Shown: positions 1 to 7,971 of the stretch, one piece after another
How positions within the stretch are numbered: position 1 is the stretch's first letter
Layout of the letters: each line of letters begins with the position of its first letter
From: Bifidobacterium sp. ESL0769
Lineage (GTDB): Bacteria; Actinomycetota; Actinomycetes; Actinomycetales; Bifidobacteriaceae
Assembly (NCBI RefSeq): GCF_029395495.1
Contig: NZ_CP113918.1
Location: 1,302,001 to 1,366,000 of the forward strand
DNA length: 64,000 bases
Reading direction: 5' to 3'
The notes under the pieces: generated by a model
What the model was told of the DNA's origin: nothing
Databases searched by the model: none
What the model saw: only the letters and a program-made list of their open reading frames with translations
Program-made: the position numbers and the translations under genes

Positions 1-557
1 CCGGGGTCGCGAATCTGCCAGAACGCGGCCACCGTATCACCAAACCGAACGGAATCTGCTTTGTTCTCAGAGGATTGCGAATCTGCATTTGTCGCGTTAT
101 CGTCTGTTTCGGCGCCGGACATTACGTCGGTCCCCCGAGTTGCAACATTATGGAATACTTTTGCAATTTTTACATAACCGGATTCGCTATGCTCGAAGTC
201 GTCAATCATGCGATTCTGCACAGTTTCAAGATTGCCGACCGCAACAATACCCTGCGCATCCGTACTCATACGATGCATAACATCGCCAGCCACCTGGTGA
301 ATATACAGTCCCTGTTCGTCGGCTTCACGCGCAATATCCTCGACCACCGGCGAAAGCAACCCGGACTGCCGCTCATCCATTTGCACATAGCAATCCTCAA
401 CCACCGCAGGCATCCATCGCACGATTTCGCGAACCGATTGCGGACCCTCAATAAGAAACTTTCCAGACTTCTTACGGCCTTTGGTCTTTTCAAGCTCCGC
501 AACACGCTTCACGCGCTCAGATTTCAGATTGTCAATAATGTGCTGGTTAAAAGGCAT
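1..557 (-). CDS. TrmH/SpoU-family rRNA 2'-O-methyltransferase, N-terminal part (cut by window edge)
   Basis: Reading leftwards from ATG at 557, an uninterrupted frame runs off the left edge (185 codons visible). It starts MPFNQHIIDNLKSERVKRV and contains KTKGRKKSGKFLIEGPQSV, typical of the SpoU substrate-binding N-domain (RlmB/TrmH-like). The last visible residues, AAFWQIRDPG, lead into the conserved DPGNxGT start of the SPOUT methyltransferase fold, so the S-adenosylmethionine-binding knot lies outside the window. The expected role is 2'-O-ribose methylation of 23S rRNA. An acidic, low-complexity stretch of about 25 residues (ETDDNATNADSQSSENK) interrupts the linker between the domains. A weak GGAG lies upstream. 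It is the last visible gene of a minus-strand run. The exact target nucleotide cannot be assigned. Confidence 0.85.
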   Translation of the reverse strand, partial: MPFNQHIIDNLKSERVKRVAELEKTKGRKKSGKFLIEGPQSVREIVRWMPAVVEDCYVQMDERQSGLLSPVVEDIAREADEQGLYIHQVAGDVMHRMSTDAQGIVAVGNLETVQNRMIDDFEHSESGYVKIAKVFHNVATRGTDVMSGAETDDNATNADSQSSENKADSVRFGDTVAAFWQIRDP

Positions 558-616
558 GGCTCCACTTTACGCGAAAGCTACGGCAACCAAATCAGACAAA
601 CCGGCATAGACGTGTC

Positions 617-1045
617 TCAGACAGCAACGGGAGCATTGCTCATTTCTGAAACGTCTAGAGACTCAAGCTCTTTAGGTATCGAATTTGAATGCTCGATAAC
701 CACGTCAAGGCCATCCTTACGCAGCTTCAAATAGTCAAACAGCATCCCGATGGATGAGGCGGCACCATCGCTCATCCTTAGTTCCTCGCATGAAGCTTTC
801 GCACGAACACGACTGATAACCGCAGCGTAAAGACATCCTCTTCGGACGAAGTCGACCACCAAGAGAGTATTGTCCTCGCCATGCTGCGAAACCCTTGAAA
901 GCACAGTGGCCATCGGCTCATCGCAGTCCGCACAGATCACTGGCATCCCGGAAACATAGTGTGCTCGATGAAGAAAATCGATTCCACGAGCAGAAGCCAG
1001 TAAAAGCGCCACCTTTTTCGTAGTTGCCATGTTAAGCGACGTCAT
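617..1045 (-). CDS. Hypothetical protein (142 aa), partner of the gene upstream
   Basis: I do not recognise this family. The start at 1045 is chosen because a near-perfect ribosome binding site (GAGGAGG, 5 nt spacing) precedes ATG; the frame is open for another 104 codons upstream, but that stretch overlaps the preceding gene. The protein opens MTSLNMATTKKVALLLASAR and carries a CADCDEP cysteine pair near residue 40. It then has a predicted mixed alpha/beta body (EDNTLLVVDFVRRGCLYAAV) and an acidic C-terminus. No signal peptide or membrane segment is seen. It starts 25 nt after the stop of the 1071-1532 gene, so the two are probably co-transcribed. Its function is unknown. Confidence 0.7.
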   Translation of the reverse strand: MTSLNMATTKKVALLLASARGIDFLHRAHYVSGMPVICADCDEPMATVLSRVSQHGEDNTLLVVDFVRRGCLYAAVISRVRAKASCEELRMSDGAASSIGMLFDYLKLRKDGLDVVIEHSNSIPKELESLDVSEMSNAPVAV

Positions 1046-1070
1046 ATCTGCCTCCTCACTTGTTTCGAAT

Positions 1071-1532
1071 CTAAAAAGTCTTGCACCATCTAGCATACTC
1101 GTCCTCATAATGGCTGAAACACCAATCCACGGATTGGTAAAATGCCTCATTGACGAAGTTCCAATCGCTATTCGGAATTTTGACAATCTTGCTAGCAGGC
1201 AGTTTTCGACATCTACGAAAACGATGATGATGAATCGTGCCATGTTTGGAATCAATCTCATGAAAATTATGACGGGAACGAGCATCGGGAGCCAAAGCGT
1301 CCAGAATAACCGAAAAGTCGACAACCATGTTTTTGTAACACTTCTTCGGGCATTCATGCAATACGATCGAATCTTCCAAAGGAATTTTCACATCGTCGAA
1401 ACAAGGCTCAGCATCCAGCGGAAGTTCATAGCTTTGCTGACCTAATTGCCTCTTAGCAAATGCAGCAGAGACATCGGATGTTTTCTTTGCAAAAGAGGGG
1501 TTCCTACCATCGTCTCTTTTTCTTTCCGACAT
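1071..1532 (-). CDS. Hypothetical protein (153 aa)
   Basis: I do not recognise this family with confidence. The start at 1532 (MSERKRDDGRNPSF) has AGGTGG six bases upstream, whereas an earlier in-frame ATG at 1577 has no ribosome binding site. The N-terminal 40 residues are basic and likely disordered. The remainder includes ECPKKCYKNMVVDFS, a histidine-rich strand GTIHHHRFRRC and a Trp/Cys-rich end (SVDWCFSHYEDEYARWC). The pattern of a short beta protein with a clustered His strand, directly coupled to another small gene, recalls some toxin-antitoxin-like pairs, but that is a guess. Codon use looks less GC-rich than in the flanking transporter. Confidence 0.7.
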   Translation of the reverse strand: MSERKRDDGRNPSFAKKTSDVSAAFAKRQLGQQSYELPLDAEPCFDDVKIPLEDSIVLHECPKKCYKNMVVDFSVILDALAPDARSRHNFHEIDSKHGTIHHHRFRRCRKLPASKIVKIPNSDWNFVNEAFYQSVDWCFSHYEDEYARWCKTF

Positions 1533-1683
1533 TGATTCCACCTGCCTTCGCCACAACGCGTACCGTAATTTAAACATTAAAATCGACTAGCCAAACCAGC
1601 CGCTTTACCGTATAGCAATATACTACAAATATTACAATCAATGACGGACTCGAGACGAATTTCTTGTGGTCTTTTTAAAACAC

Positions 1684-4401
1684 TCACCCACCGAAGAAGG
1701 TGAAGGTGCCGGCGGCGGCGGAGGCGATGAGAGCAATCGTCGGGACTACGGCGCAGACGACGACGAAGACCCAATCTCTCGGATGGACACGGCTGACGCG
1801 GGCGTGGGTTCTGGGGATATCGCCGCCGAAACCGCGAGCTTCCATTGCCGTGGCGAGTGTCGTGGAACGTCGGATGGACAGGACCAGCAAGGCAAAGGTT
1901 TGCGGGAAGAACGCTTTGACCTTGTTTTCGTCGCCCAAGCCGCGGGAACGACGTGAGGCAGTCAGGGCGGCCCAATCGTCGCGAATCACCGAGAAGAGAC
2001 GCATGCCAGCGAGGCCACCATAGACGAAACGATCGGGCAAGTGGAGAATCTGACTGAAAGAATCGGCCAGGTCTGTGGTCTCGACGCCAAGAACCGCGAT
2101 AATAGCGGGGATACCGACAGCAAGAATACGGATGCCAGTGGCGAGCGCCAGCACCGCCGACCGGTCGGTGACGGTAATCATCGTCCAATGCCACCAAACT
2201 CGGCCTCCCTCCTTGCCGTAGAGCAGCACGGCGAGCGCCGAACCGGGAGCGCCGATGAACACCGGCCAGGTCGATTTGACCACGCGCCAGGGCTTGAGAC
2301 CGATGCAAGCGAGCAAAATGAACTCAAGCAACAACGCGATGCTTGCCGAAACCCAGTCAAGGCTGAAAATCAACGGCAATGCGGCGATGAAACCGCCCAG
2401 CATTCTAAACGTGGGGTTGAGCGAGGCGAGGAACGGCGAACGGCTGGATTGCCTTACCTTCTCGTCGCGCTCGTTGACCGGGCTGACAGTGATGGTGGTG
2501 TCAATGGCCTTGAGATTGGCACCGTTAGATGACACGGTATCGTCTTCGCTGGCTTTTTCGATAATCTGCGATTTCTTAGACACGTGCATCGAACGGACAC
2601 CTGTGTCGTCACCCCGTGCTTGCAATTCGATTACCCGTGCACCAAGAGCCGTAACCAGATCGCGGTCGTGAGTAACCACGATGACGCTGACACCGTCACC
2701 ACGTAGGGAATGAATCAGCGAGACGATCTGCATCCATGTGCGCCGGTCCTGCCCGAAAGTCGGCTCGTCGAGAATGATGACGCGAGGGGCTGCGGCAAGC
2801 GAGGCGGCAACAGTCAAACGACGCTTTTCGCCGCCGGAAAGCGTATACGGGTTGACCGAAGCATATTGCGAAAGTCTGAAGCGACGCAGCAATGCCATCG
2901 CCTTTTTCTTAGCCTCCTCTTCCGGCGTTCCTGTTCGCAAGAGCCCCAGCATGACTTCTTCGAGCACACTGCCCCGCGCAAACTGATGCTCAGGATTCTG
3001 GAACACATAGGAAATCCTTGCCGCCAGTTCCGTCGATTTCCATTCCATCGGCGAATTGCCGCTTGCACCTTTTGCCAGTTCAGGCGAGGCTTCGACACTA
3101 CCTGCCACGGGTTGCAAAAGTCCGGCCAAAGTCAATGAAAGCGTGGATTTGCCGACACCGTTGCGGCCAACCAATGCCGTGATTTGTTCAGCGGCAAACG
3201 ATATGTTGATATGCTCGGCTATGGCCTTACCATTACGCCCGATAGCGAGGTCGTTGGTGGCAAGCAGCGCCTTGCCGTCACCTATCGCGGGGTCGCTGGC
3301 CGGTTCGTCATCGGTATAAATACGGTGAATTTCGTCTTCTGGTCGGCGGTATTTATCGGGCATCCAGATACCGAGCGCGGCGAAATCAAGATCACGATTT
3401 TCAAACACCTCGTCAGGTGTGCCATCGGCGACCACAATCGTACGTCGGAACCCGCTGTGGTCGATTTCAGCATCGTCGCCGACCTGAGTGACTCGCGCCT
3501 TGACCTGATCGTCGGACTCAAGGCCGAGAACGATGACCCTATCGATAAGCTCAATCCACGGGCCAGCCCGATGCTCGACCAGAAGCATCGTCGCCTCGGT
3601 ATCATGCAATACATCGGAAACGGCGTCAATAACCTGCTCGACGCCTTCCGGATCAAGGTTCGCCGTCGGCTCGTCAAGAAGCAACGCGCCGGGCTGCATG
3701 GCCAATGCCCCGGCCAAGGCAAGCCGCTGCATCTGACCGCCGCTCAAGTGCATGGTGGAACGATGAAGCTGCAGGCCTTCAAGCCCTACAGCAGCAAGGC
3801 CTTGCCTGACACGTTGCCAAGTCTGCGGACGCGGCACACCCATGTTTTCCGGACCGAACGCGACGTTGTCGCCAAGCCTCTCGAAAATCGTCTGCGCATC
3901 AGGGTCTTGCAACACGAGTCCGACACGTCCGTGCGCGGCGGCAGCCGGGATGCCATCAATGAAAACCCCGCCCTCGGTGACTCCGCCTTCAGAATCCTCG
4001 ACAGCGATGACTTGGCCAGCGCTGTCTTGTTCCCTCGCGCCCTGCCCGTCTTCGTTCGCGCTCTCCACCGCGTCCCCGCCGAGCAGCCCCGAGGCACCTT
4101 CCAGAATCGTCGACTTCCCAATGCCGGAAGCACCAAGCAGAAGCACGTGCTCACCGGCGTGGATATCAAGGTTCAGTCCACGCACCGCGAAATGCTTACG
4201 TGAGGCGTGACGATAGCCCCAATTGTTGAAACTGATCGAAGCGGGCTCAACTTTGGGGGAAGTGCTGACATCAGACGATTTCGTATCTTGCAGAACCACT
4301 CCGGTTTTGGCGGCAGAGACAGCCGAAGCACGCTGTGGTGAACCGTCACCTTTTCGGCTTCCGGCCACCTTTGATTGCTTGGCTTGCATGCGTTCCCCCA
4401 T
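1684..4401 (-). CDS. ECF transporter single-chain A-A'-T subunit (YkoD-YkoC fusion), thiamine-precursor uptake
   Basis: About 905 residues combine the whole ECF energising module. The first ATPase has Walker A GASGIGKST (about 90-98), signature LSGGQMQR (about 219-226) and LLLDEPTANLD. The second has GRNGVGKST (about 412-420), LSGGEKRR and IILDEPTFGQD. A C-terminal EcfT membrane domain (about 658 to end) has several hydrophobic helices and the Ala-Arg-Gly coupling motif AMEARGF. An acidic insert of about 35 residues follows the first Walker A. The start at 4401 has GAGG five bases upstream; GTG at 4404 and ATG at 4389 are alternatives. It begins 29 nt after ykoE in the same direction and so shares the TPP riboswitch. 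By family knowledge, YkoEDC imports hydroxymethylpyrimidine or thiamine. The three-way fusion is the notable feature. Confidence 0.9.
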   Translation of the reverse strand: MGERMQAKQSKVAGSRKGDGSPQRASAVSAAKTGVVLQDTKSSDVSTSPKVEPASISFNNWGYRHASRKHFAVRGLNLDIHAGEHVLLLGASGIGKSTILEGASGLLGGDAVESANEDGQGAREQDSAGQVIAVEDSEGGVTEGGVFIDGIPAAAAHGRVGLVLQDPDAQTIFERLGDNVAFGPENMGVPRPQTWQRVRQGLAAVGLEGLQLHRSTMHLSGGQMQRLALAGALAMQPGALLLDEPTANLDPEGVEQVIDAVSDVLHDTEATMLLVEHRAGPWIELIDRVIVLGLESDDQVKARVTQVGDDAEIDHSGFRRTIVVADGTPDEVFENRDLDFAALGIWMPDKYRRPEDEIHRIYTDDEPASDPAIGDGKALLATNDLAIGRNGKAIAEHINISFAAEQITALVGRNGVGKSTLSLTLAGLLQPVAGSVEASPELAKGASGNSPMEWKSTELAARISYVFQNPEHQFARGSVLEEVMLGLLRTGTPEEEAKKKAMALLRRFRLSQYASVNPYTLSGGEKRRLTVAASLAAAPRVIILDEPTFGQDRRTWMQIVSLIHSLRGDGVSVIVVTHDRDLVTALGARVIELQARGDDTGVRSMHVSKKSQIIEKASEDDTVSSNGANLKAIDTTITVSPVNERDEKVRQSSRSPFLASLNPTFRMLGGFIAALPLIFSLDWVSASIALLLEFILLACIGLKPWRVVKSTWPVFIGAPGSALAVLLYGKEGGRVWWHWTMITVTDRSAVLALATGIRILAVGIPAIIAVLGVETTDLADSFSQILHLPDRFVYGGLAGMRLFSVIRDDWAALTASRRSRGLGDENKVKAFFPQTFALLVLSIRRSTTLATAMEARGFGGDIPRTHARVSRVHPRDWVFVVVCAVVPTIALIASAAAGTFTFFGG

Positions 4402-4430
4402 CACTGCCTCAGAATTCTACCTGATACCGC

Positions 4431-5060
4431 TCACTTGCCCGCGGCGCGAACCTGGCGGCCGGAAGCGAATTTGTCGATGGCACCGGTTTTCGCGATGGCG
4501 ATATAGAGGTACCACATCAATACGCCTGCGACCAGCGCCCCGGAAATCACCGTGGCGACCAGATACCAGATGCCGTAAGCGCCGGTGATGTTGAAACCCT
4601 GTAGATGGGTGAAGAACGTGTAGGCCCAGCAGCCGACGGCCGAAACCACGCCGGAAAGCGTGACCGTGACGATGTTCCAGACCTTGTAGGCCACGCACAG
4701 GAACACGACTTCAGCGCAAAGCCCCTGAACCAAGGCGATGAGGAACGTCTCCATGCCGCCCCAGGAATTGCCCAGCAACGATTCGAGCACGCCGGCGACG
4801 ACCTCGGCGTAGGTGGCCGCGCCGGGCTTACGCACGATAACCGCGGCAAGAGGTCCGGCAAACAGCCAAAGGCCGTTCATCAGACCGCCGAGACCGGGAA
4901 TCAGCGCGTCAAGAGGTGAACCGATCGGGCCGTATAGCAACGCCGCGGCCCAGTAGACGAATGTGCTGACCACGCCGATGACCGAGGCGACGGCGATGTC
5001 GACGACACGCCACTTGAGGTTCGGTTTCGAAGTGATAGTTGCTTGATTCGATGATGACAT
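4431..5060 (-). CDS. ykoE: ECF transporter S component, YkoE family (HMP/thiamine)
   Basis: A 209-residue membrane protein with about six hydrophobic helices, opening MSSSNQATITSKPNLKWRVV. The segments SVIGVVSTFVYWAAALLYGP, PGLGGLMNGLWLFAG and EVVAGVLESLLGNSWGG match the YkoE substrate-capture subunit. The start at 5060 follows GGAAAGG, and the longer open frame upstream lies inside the riboswitch leader. The next gene, 29 nt downstream, supplies both ATPases and the T subunit. The assignment to hydroxymethylpyrimidine/thiamine rests on the family and on the TPP riboswitch in its leader, which should switch expression off when thiamine pyrophosphate is plentiful. Confidence 0.9.
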   Translation of the reverse strand: MSSSNQATITSKPNLKWRVVDIAVASVIGVVSTFVYWAAALLYGPIGSPLDALIPGLGGLMNGLWLFAGPLAAVIVRKPGAATYAEVVAGVLESLLGNSWGGMETFLIALVQGLCAEVVFLCVAYKVWNIVTVTLSGVVSAVGCWAYTFFTHLQGFNITGAYGIWYLVATVISGALVAGVLMWYLYIAIAKTGAIDKFASGRQVRAAGK

Positions 5061-5122
5061 GATTTGTGCCTTTCCGCTGTGCGCACCGCCTATCGGCGCG
5101 CATATCAAGGCACGGGAAAAGA

Positions 5123-5218
5123 GAGACGTCCGTGCGCCGGCATTGTCCGGACTCACGTTCATTCGGTCGAGGATATTCCTCATCTCAGCCGGCCCCAAAA
5201 GGCCAGCCCCCGTGTCAA
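5123..5218 (-). promoter_or_regulatory. TPP (THI-box) riboswitch upstream of ykoE
   Basis: On the minus strand the leader reads GACACGGGGGCT, then GGCTGAGATGAGG, then GAACGTGAGTCCGG and ACAATGCCGGCGCACGGA. These are the paired P2/P3 arms with the invariant CTGAGA, and the second arm with the ...GAT/GGACAATGCCGGCG... pyrophosphate-sensing element of the THI box. The order, spacing and gene context (ykoE) agree with a TPP riboswitch. A possible -10 (TAGGAT, minus strand, 5230-5225) places transcription start near 5218, right at the aptamer's 5' end. About 60 nt separate the aptamer from the ykoE start, and no clear U-tract terminator is visible, so translational control is possible. Confidence 0.88.
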
Positions 5219-5264
5219 TTCGCCATCCTAGAGCAATCCCCTGTCAATCAGCCTACGGGTAGTC

Positions 5265-5356
5265 GTGTGGGGGTTGGGGCATACAATGCTCGACACGCTC
5301 CGGGCCGCTCTGGCCAAGTCTTTACGGTCGAGCATCGCATGCCCCAACCCCCACAC
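5265..5356 (-). repeat. Structured hairpin element, copy 1 (diverged, minus orientation)
   Basis: Perfect 16-bp outer arms (5265-5280 against 5341-5356, GTGTGGGGGTTGGGGC) enclose a 60-nt core. Read on the minus strand, the core begins ATGCGATG and ends CATTGTAT, with TAAAG, CTTGGCC, GGCC and GGAG in fixed order between. The copies at 5569-5670 and 43573-43661 share this on the plus strand. Helix bases next to the conserved internal loop differ from those copies but still pair (GCTCGAC with GTCGAGC). The G-U wobbles in GCGATG/CATTGT pair only on this strand, which suggests an RNA with a defined orientation. It sits just upstream of the ykoE promoter region. Confidence 0.75.
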
Positions 5357-5405
5357 TTGTGCACGGAGGAATCTGACTGACCAGGGGTTGCGGGAGGCGG
5401 CTCAC

Positions 5406-5505
5406 AAGCGAATAGCTACCGCATGCATAAGGAGCCTTATGACAACGACCTCTGATTGCGCCCACACAAATCCAATAATCTTAAGCATGCGGCAGCTATT
5501 CGCTT
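5406..5505. repeat. Long inverted repeat with 21-bp arms and 58-nt loop
   Basis: Arms 5406-5426 (AAGCGAATAGCTACCGCATGC) and 5485-5505 pair at 20 of 21 positions. The single A-C mismatch on the plus strand would be a U-G wobble on the minus strand. The loop contains a small palindrome, ATAAGGAGCCTTAT. No coding potential and no U-tract are seen. It lies between copies 1 and 2 of the structured hairpin family but shares no obvious core sequence with them. Its function is unknown. Confidence 0.6.
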
Positions 5506-5568
5506 TTAGTACCACCGACCCTGATTCTTTATCATTTGGAGATTACGACCAGTAAATTCCCCCTATGA

Positions 5569-5670
5569 GATTAGTGGCGGCGGCAGATATGCGATGTTTT
5601 GGCATAAAGCTTGGCCTACCGGCCTGGAGGGTGCCTAAACATTGTATATCTGCCGCCGCCACGACTAATC
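5569..5670 (+). repeat. Structured hairpin element, copy 2
   Basis: Arms 5569-5590 and 5646-5670 pair over 22 bp with a 3-nt bulge (GATTAGT then GGCGGCGGC then AGATAT). They enclose a core running from ATGCGATG to CATTGTAT with TAAAGCTTGGCC, TACC loop, GGCC and TGGAGGGTGCC. The 67-nt segment from AGATAT to ATATCT is identical to the copy at 43583-43650, yet the arms beyond it are unrelated in sequence and each is self-complementary. It lies just downstream of the dipeptidase stop at 5694, in opposite orientation, so it does not look like a simple terminator. There is no T-run after it. Confidence 0.8.
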
Positions 5671-5693
5671 GTTGGGACGAGCGAGTTAATAGC

Positions 5694-7061
5694 TTATCGC
5701 GCGAGTTTGGTAAGAATCAGGGCCTCGGTGAGGACGTTGTTTTTTAGGCTCGTCAGGTCGACTGATTCGTTGGGGCTGTGGGCGTTGCCCTTCGGGTCTT
5801 CGGGGCCGGTGACCAAGACCTGGGCGTCGGGGAAGATGCGCTGCAGTTCGGGGATGAACGGGATCGAGCCGCCTTCGCCCTTGTTGATCGGGTCGACACC
5901 GAAGGCCTCACGCATCGATTCCAACGCATCCTGTGTGGCTTCCGCGTTGGGATCCATGCTCCAACCCATACCGGCGTCAACCATGGAAGCGGAAACCTCG
6001 GCACCAAACGGTGCGTGCGAGGTCAGGAAATCGGCGACGGCTTTGGCTGCGGCTTCAGGGCGCTGGTTCGGCGCAGTGCGGATGGAGATGCGGAAGCGGG
6101 TCTCGTTGGCGATGACGTTGAACGAGCCTTCCACCGGATGCGCGTCGAAGCCGATGACAGAAATGCTGGGCTTGGTCCACAGACGCGAGGCCAGCGAGCC
6201 GGTGCCTGCGAAACGGTAAGAATCGACCACGGAGGAATCAGCACGAACGCTGGCCTCGTCAAGATCCCGTTGAAGTCCGCCGACAGGGTCTCCCCCTTCG
6301 AGTCCCGGAATATTCAGCGAACCATTTTCGTCATACATTGAGGCGATCAGCATGGAAGACAAGGTATTCGTGTCGAGAATCGGCCCACCGAACTGGCCGG
6401 AATGCACCGGATGCTCCAGCGCCTTCACCGTCACATCCAGATCGGTGTTGCCACGCAGACTGGTGGTGAGGCTGGGGATCTCGGCGCTCCAGTTGCCGGA
6501 ATCGGCCACGATGATGACATCGGAATCGAATTCGTCCTGATGCGCCTCGATGAAGGGAATGAAGCTCGGCGAGCCCATCTCCTCCTCGCCTTCGATGAAG
6601 ACCTTGATATTGACCTTCAGATCGTCGCCCAACGCGTGCAACGCGCCGGAATGGATGGCGATGCCACCGCTGTCATCGGTCGCACCGCGTCCATAAAGCC
6701 GACCATCGATTTCGGTGGCCACAAACGGATCGGTGTCCCAAGCGGAGGCGTCAGGCACGGGCTGTACGTCGTGATGTGCATAAAGCAGCACGGTGGGCGC
6801 GTCGGAATCGACGATCTTGGAACCCACCACTTCGAAAGCCCCCGGGGTGCCGTCGGGATTCTTGGACTGCACCACTTTGGCATCCACACCTCGTTCTTTG
6901 AGCTCATCGGCCACGAATTGCGCCGAGCGACGCATGTGTTCGCCGGTGATGCCCTCGGCCGAAACGGATTTCAGCGCGACCTTCCTGCTCAACAGATCGA
7001 CAACGCGGTCAAAATCGGCATCAACCCGCGAACGCAGTTCTTCTTTGCTCAATGCAGCCAT
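5694..7061 (-). CDS. M20-family dipeptidase / metallopeptidase
   Basis: 455 residues from MAALSKEELRSRVDADF. Catalytic zinc motifs are intact: YAHHDVQP (about 94-101, metal His and Asp), GRLYGRGATDDSGG (about 120-133, bridging Asp) and FIEGEEEMGS (about 155-164, catalytic and metal Glu). Length and motif order fit the M20 dipeptidase (PepV/CNDP-like) branch with an inserted dimerisation domain. The protein should be cytosolic and release amino acids from dipeptides. ATG at 7061 has AAGGAG six bases upstream; open frame beyond it has no start signal. It is transcribed away from the DUF3043 gene. The exact substrate is not predictable. Confidence 0.88.
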   Translation of the reverse strand: MAALSKEELRSRVDADFDRVVDLLSRKVALKSVSAEGITGEHMRRSAQFVADELKERGVDAKVVQSKNPDGTPGAFEVVGSKIVDSDAPTVLLYAHHDVQPVPDASAWDTDPFVATEIDGRLYGRGATDDSGGIAIHSGALHALGDDLKVNIKVFIEGEEEMGSPSFIPFIEAHQDEFDSDVIIVADSGNWSAEIPSLTTSLRGNTDLDVTVKALEHPVHSGQFGGPILDTNTLSSMLIASMYDENGSLNIPGLEGGDPVGGLQRDLDEASVRADSSVVDSYRFAGTGSLASRLWTKPSISVIGFDAHPVEGSFNVIANETRFRISIRTAPNQRPEAAAKAVADFLTSHAPFGAEVSASMVDAGMGWSMDPNAEATQDALESMREAFGVDPINKGEGGSIPFIPELQRIFPDAQVLVTGPEDPKGNAHSPNESVDLTSLKNNVLTEALILTKLAR

Positions 7062-7202
7062 GTCATGCTCCTTATCAACGTGTTCATTCACCTCGATAAT
7101 CACACAGCCCCGAGAAAAACGCGAGGAAATCGCCGGAAAACGCTTCAATCCCCTATATTTCCGTCGGTTTGCGCGTCGAGGCTTGCCCGTAATCTCAAAA
7201 GA

Positions 7203-7823
7203 ATGACATGGAATCCCTTCAGCAAGGACAAAGACAAGGAAGCGGCGCAGAAATCCGTCGATTCCGAACTGAATGAACCCGAGGAGCAGGAAGGCAAAGG
7301 CCGTCCCACGCCCAAGCGCAAGGTTGCCGAGGAGCGCAACCTGCACCCAATCGTTCCCAAGAACCGTAAGGCAGACCGCAAGGCCGCCAAAGACCGTATC
7401 CGGAAGAAAGAGGACGAGCAGTACGAAGCGATGCGTACCGGAGACGTGGCTCATATGCCGCGTGTGGAACGCGACCCGGCGCATATTTATGCCCGTGATT
7501 ACGTTGACGCCCGCTTTAATCTCGCCGAGTACTTCATTCCGGTGATTTTCGGCGTGATGATTTTCGGCATCATCATCGCCATCAAGTGGCCGGCGCTTTA
7601 TACCCCGATTCTTATGCTGTCATACGTTTATATGATTGCCGCGATCATCGATATCGCCGTGATGTGGTTCAAGCTCAAAAAGAAGCTCATCGAGAAGTTC
7701 GGTGAGAAATCTGTGGGCAAAGGTTCGCGCATGGGCTCCTATGCTTGGGGACGCGCCCTGCAGCTTCGTCGTTGGCGCGTACCGAAGCCGACGTCGAAGA
7801 AACGCGGAAACTGGCCGAAATAA
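7203..7823 (+). CDS. DUF3043 domain membrane protein
   Basis: 206 residues starting MTWNPFSKDKDKEAAQKS. A charged, Lys/Glu-rich N-terminal half (about 1-95) includes RKADRKAAKDRIRKKEDEQY. Two membrane helices follow (FIPVIFGVMIFGIIIAI and ILMLSYVYMIAAIIDIAVMW), then a basic tail ending in KKRGNWPK. This is the typical actinobacterial DUF3043 layout, whose function is not established. The ribosome binding site is weak (TCTCAAAAGA). It is divergent from the dipeptidase with 141 nt between starts, so promoters for both should lie at 7062-7202. A candidate terminator follows at 7848. Confidence 0.82.
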   Translation: MTWNPFSKDKDKEAAQKSVDSELNEPEEQEGKGRPTPKRKVAEERNLHPIVPKNRKADRKAAKDRIRKKEDEQYEAMRTGDVAHMPRVERDPAHIYARDYVDARFNLAEYFIPVIFGVMIFGIIIAIKWPALYTPILMLSYVYMIAAIIDIAVMWFKLKKKLIEKFGEKSVGKGSRMGSYAWGRALQLRRWRVPKPTSKKRGNWPK

Positions 7824-7847
7824 AGCCGGAAACGTCGATTTCTTTCC

Positions 7848-7895
7848 AATGCCTTTGCCGCATTCTTGGTGATGCGTACGAAGGCATTTTTGTTT
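7848..7895 (+). terminator. Probable terminator after the DUF3043 gene
   Basis: AATGCCTT (7848-7855) pairs with AAGGCATT (7881-7888), followed by TTTGTTTG. The loop is long, about 25 nt, so confidence is moderate. It separates the DUF3043 gene from lpd. Confidence 0.5.
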
Positions 7896-7971
7896 GCCGA
7901 CGACATCATTGCCGCGCTCGATATCCCTTCTTTTACCGTTATTATTGGATTAATCAAACCTTGGAGCATTC

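Noticed and set aside
5265..5670. CRISPR array or integron attC cluster
   Set aside because: There are no regularly spaced direct repeats and spacers, and the conserved part is the inner core with variable arms, the reverse of attC sites; no integrase or cas genes are nearby.
5569..5747. 60-codon frame over hairpin copy 2 that shares a 20-residue translation with copy 3
   Set aside because: The shared translation only reflects the identical non-coding core; there is no ribosome binding site, and copy 1 does not preserve it.
6402..7202. Upstream extension of the DUF3043 frame into the dipeptidase gene
   Set aside because: The extension is antisense to the dipeptidase; the DUF3043 protein begins naturally at 7203.
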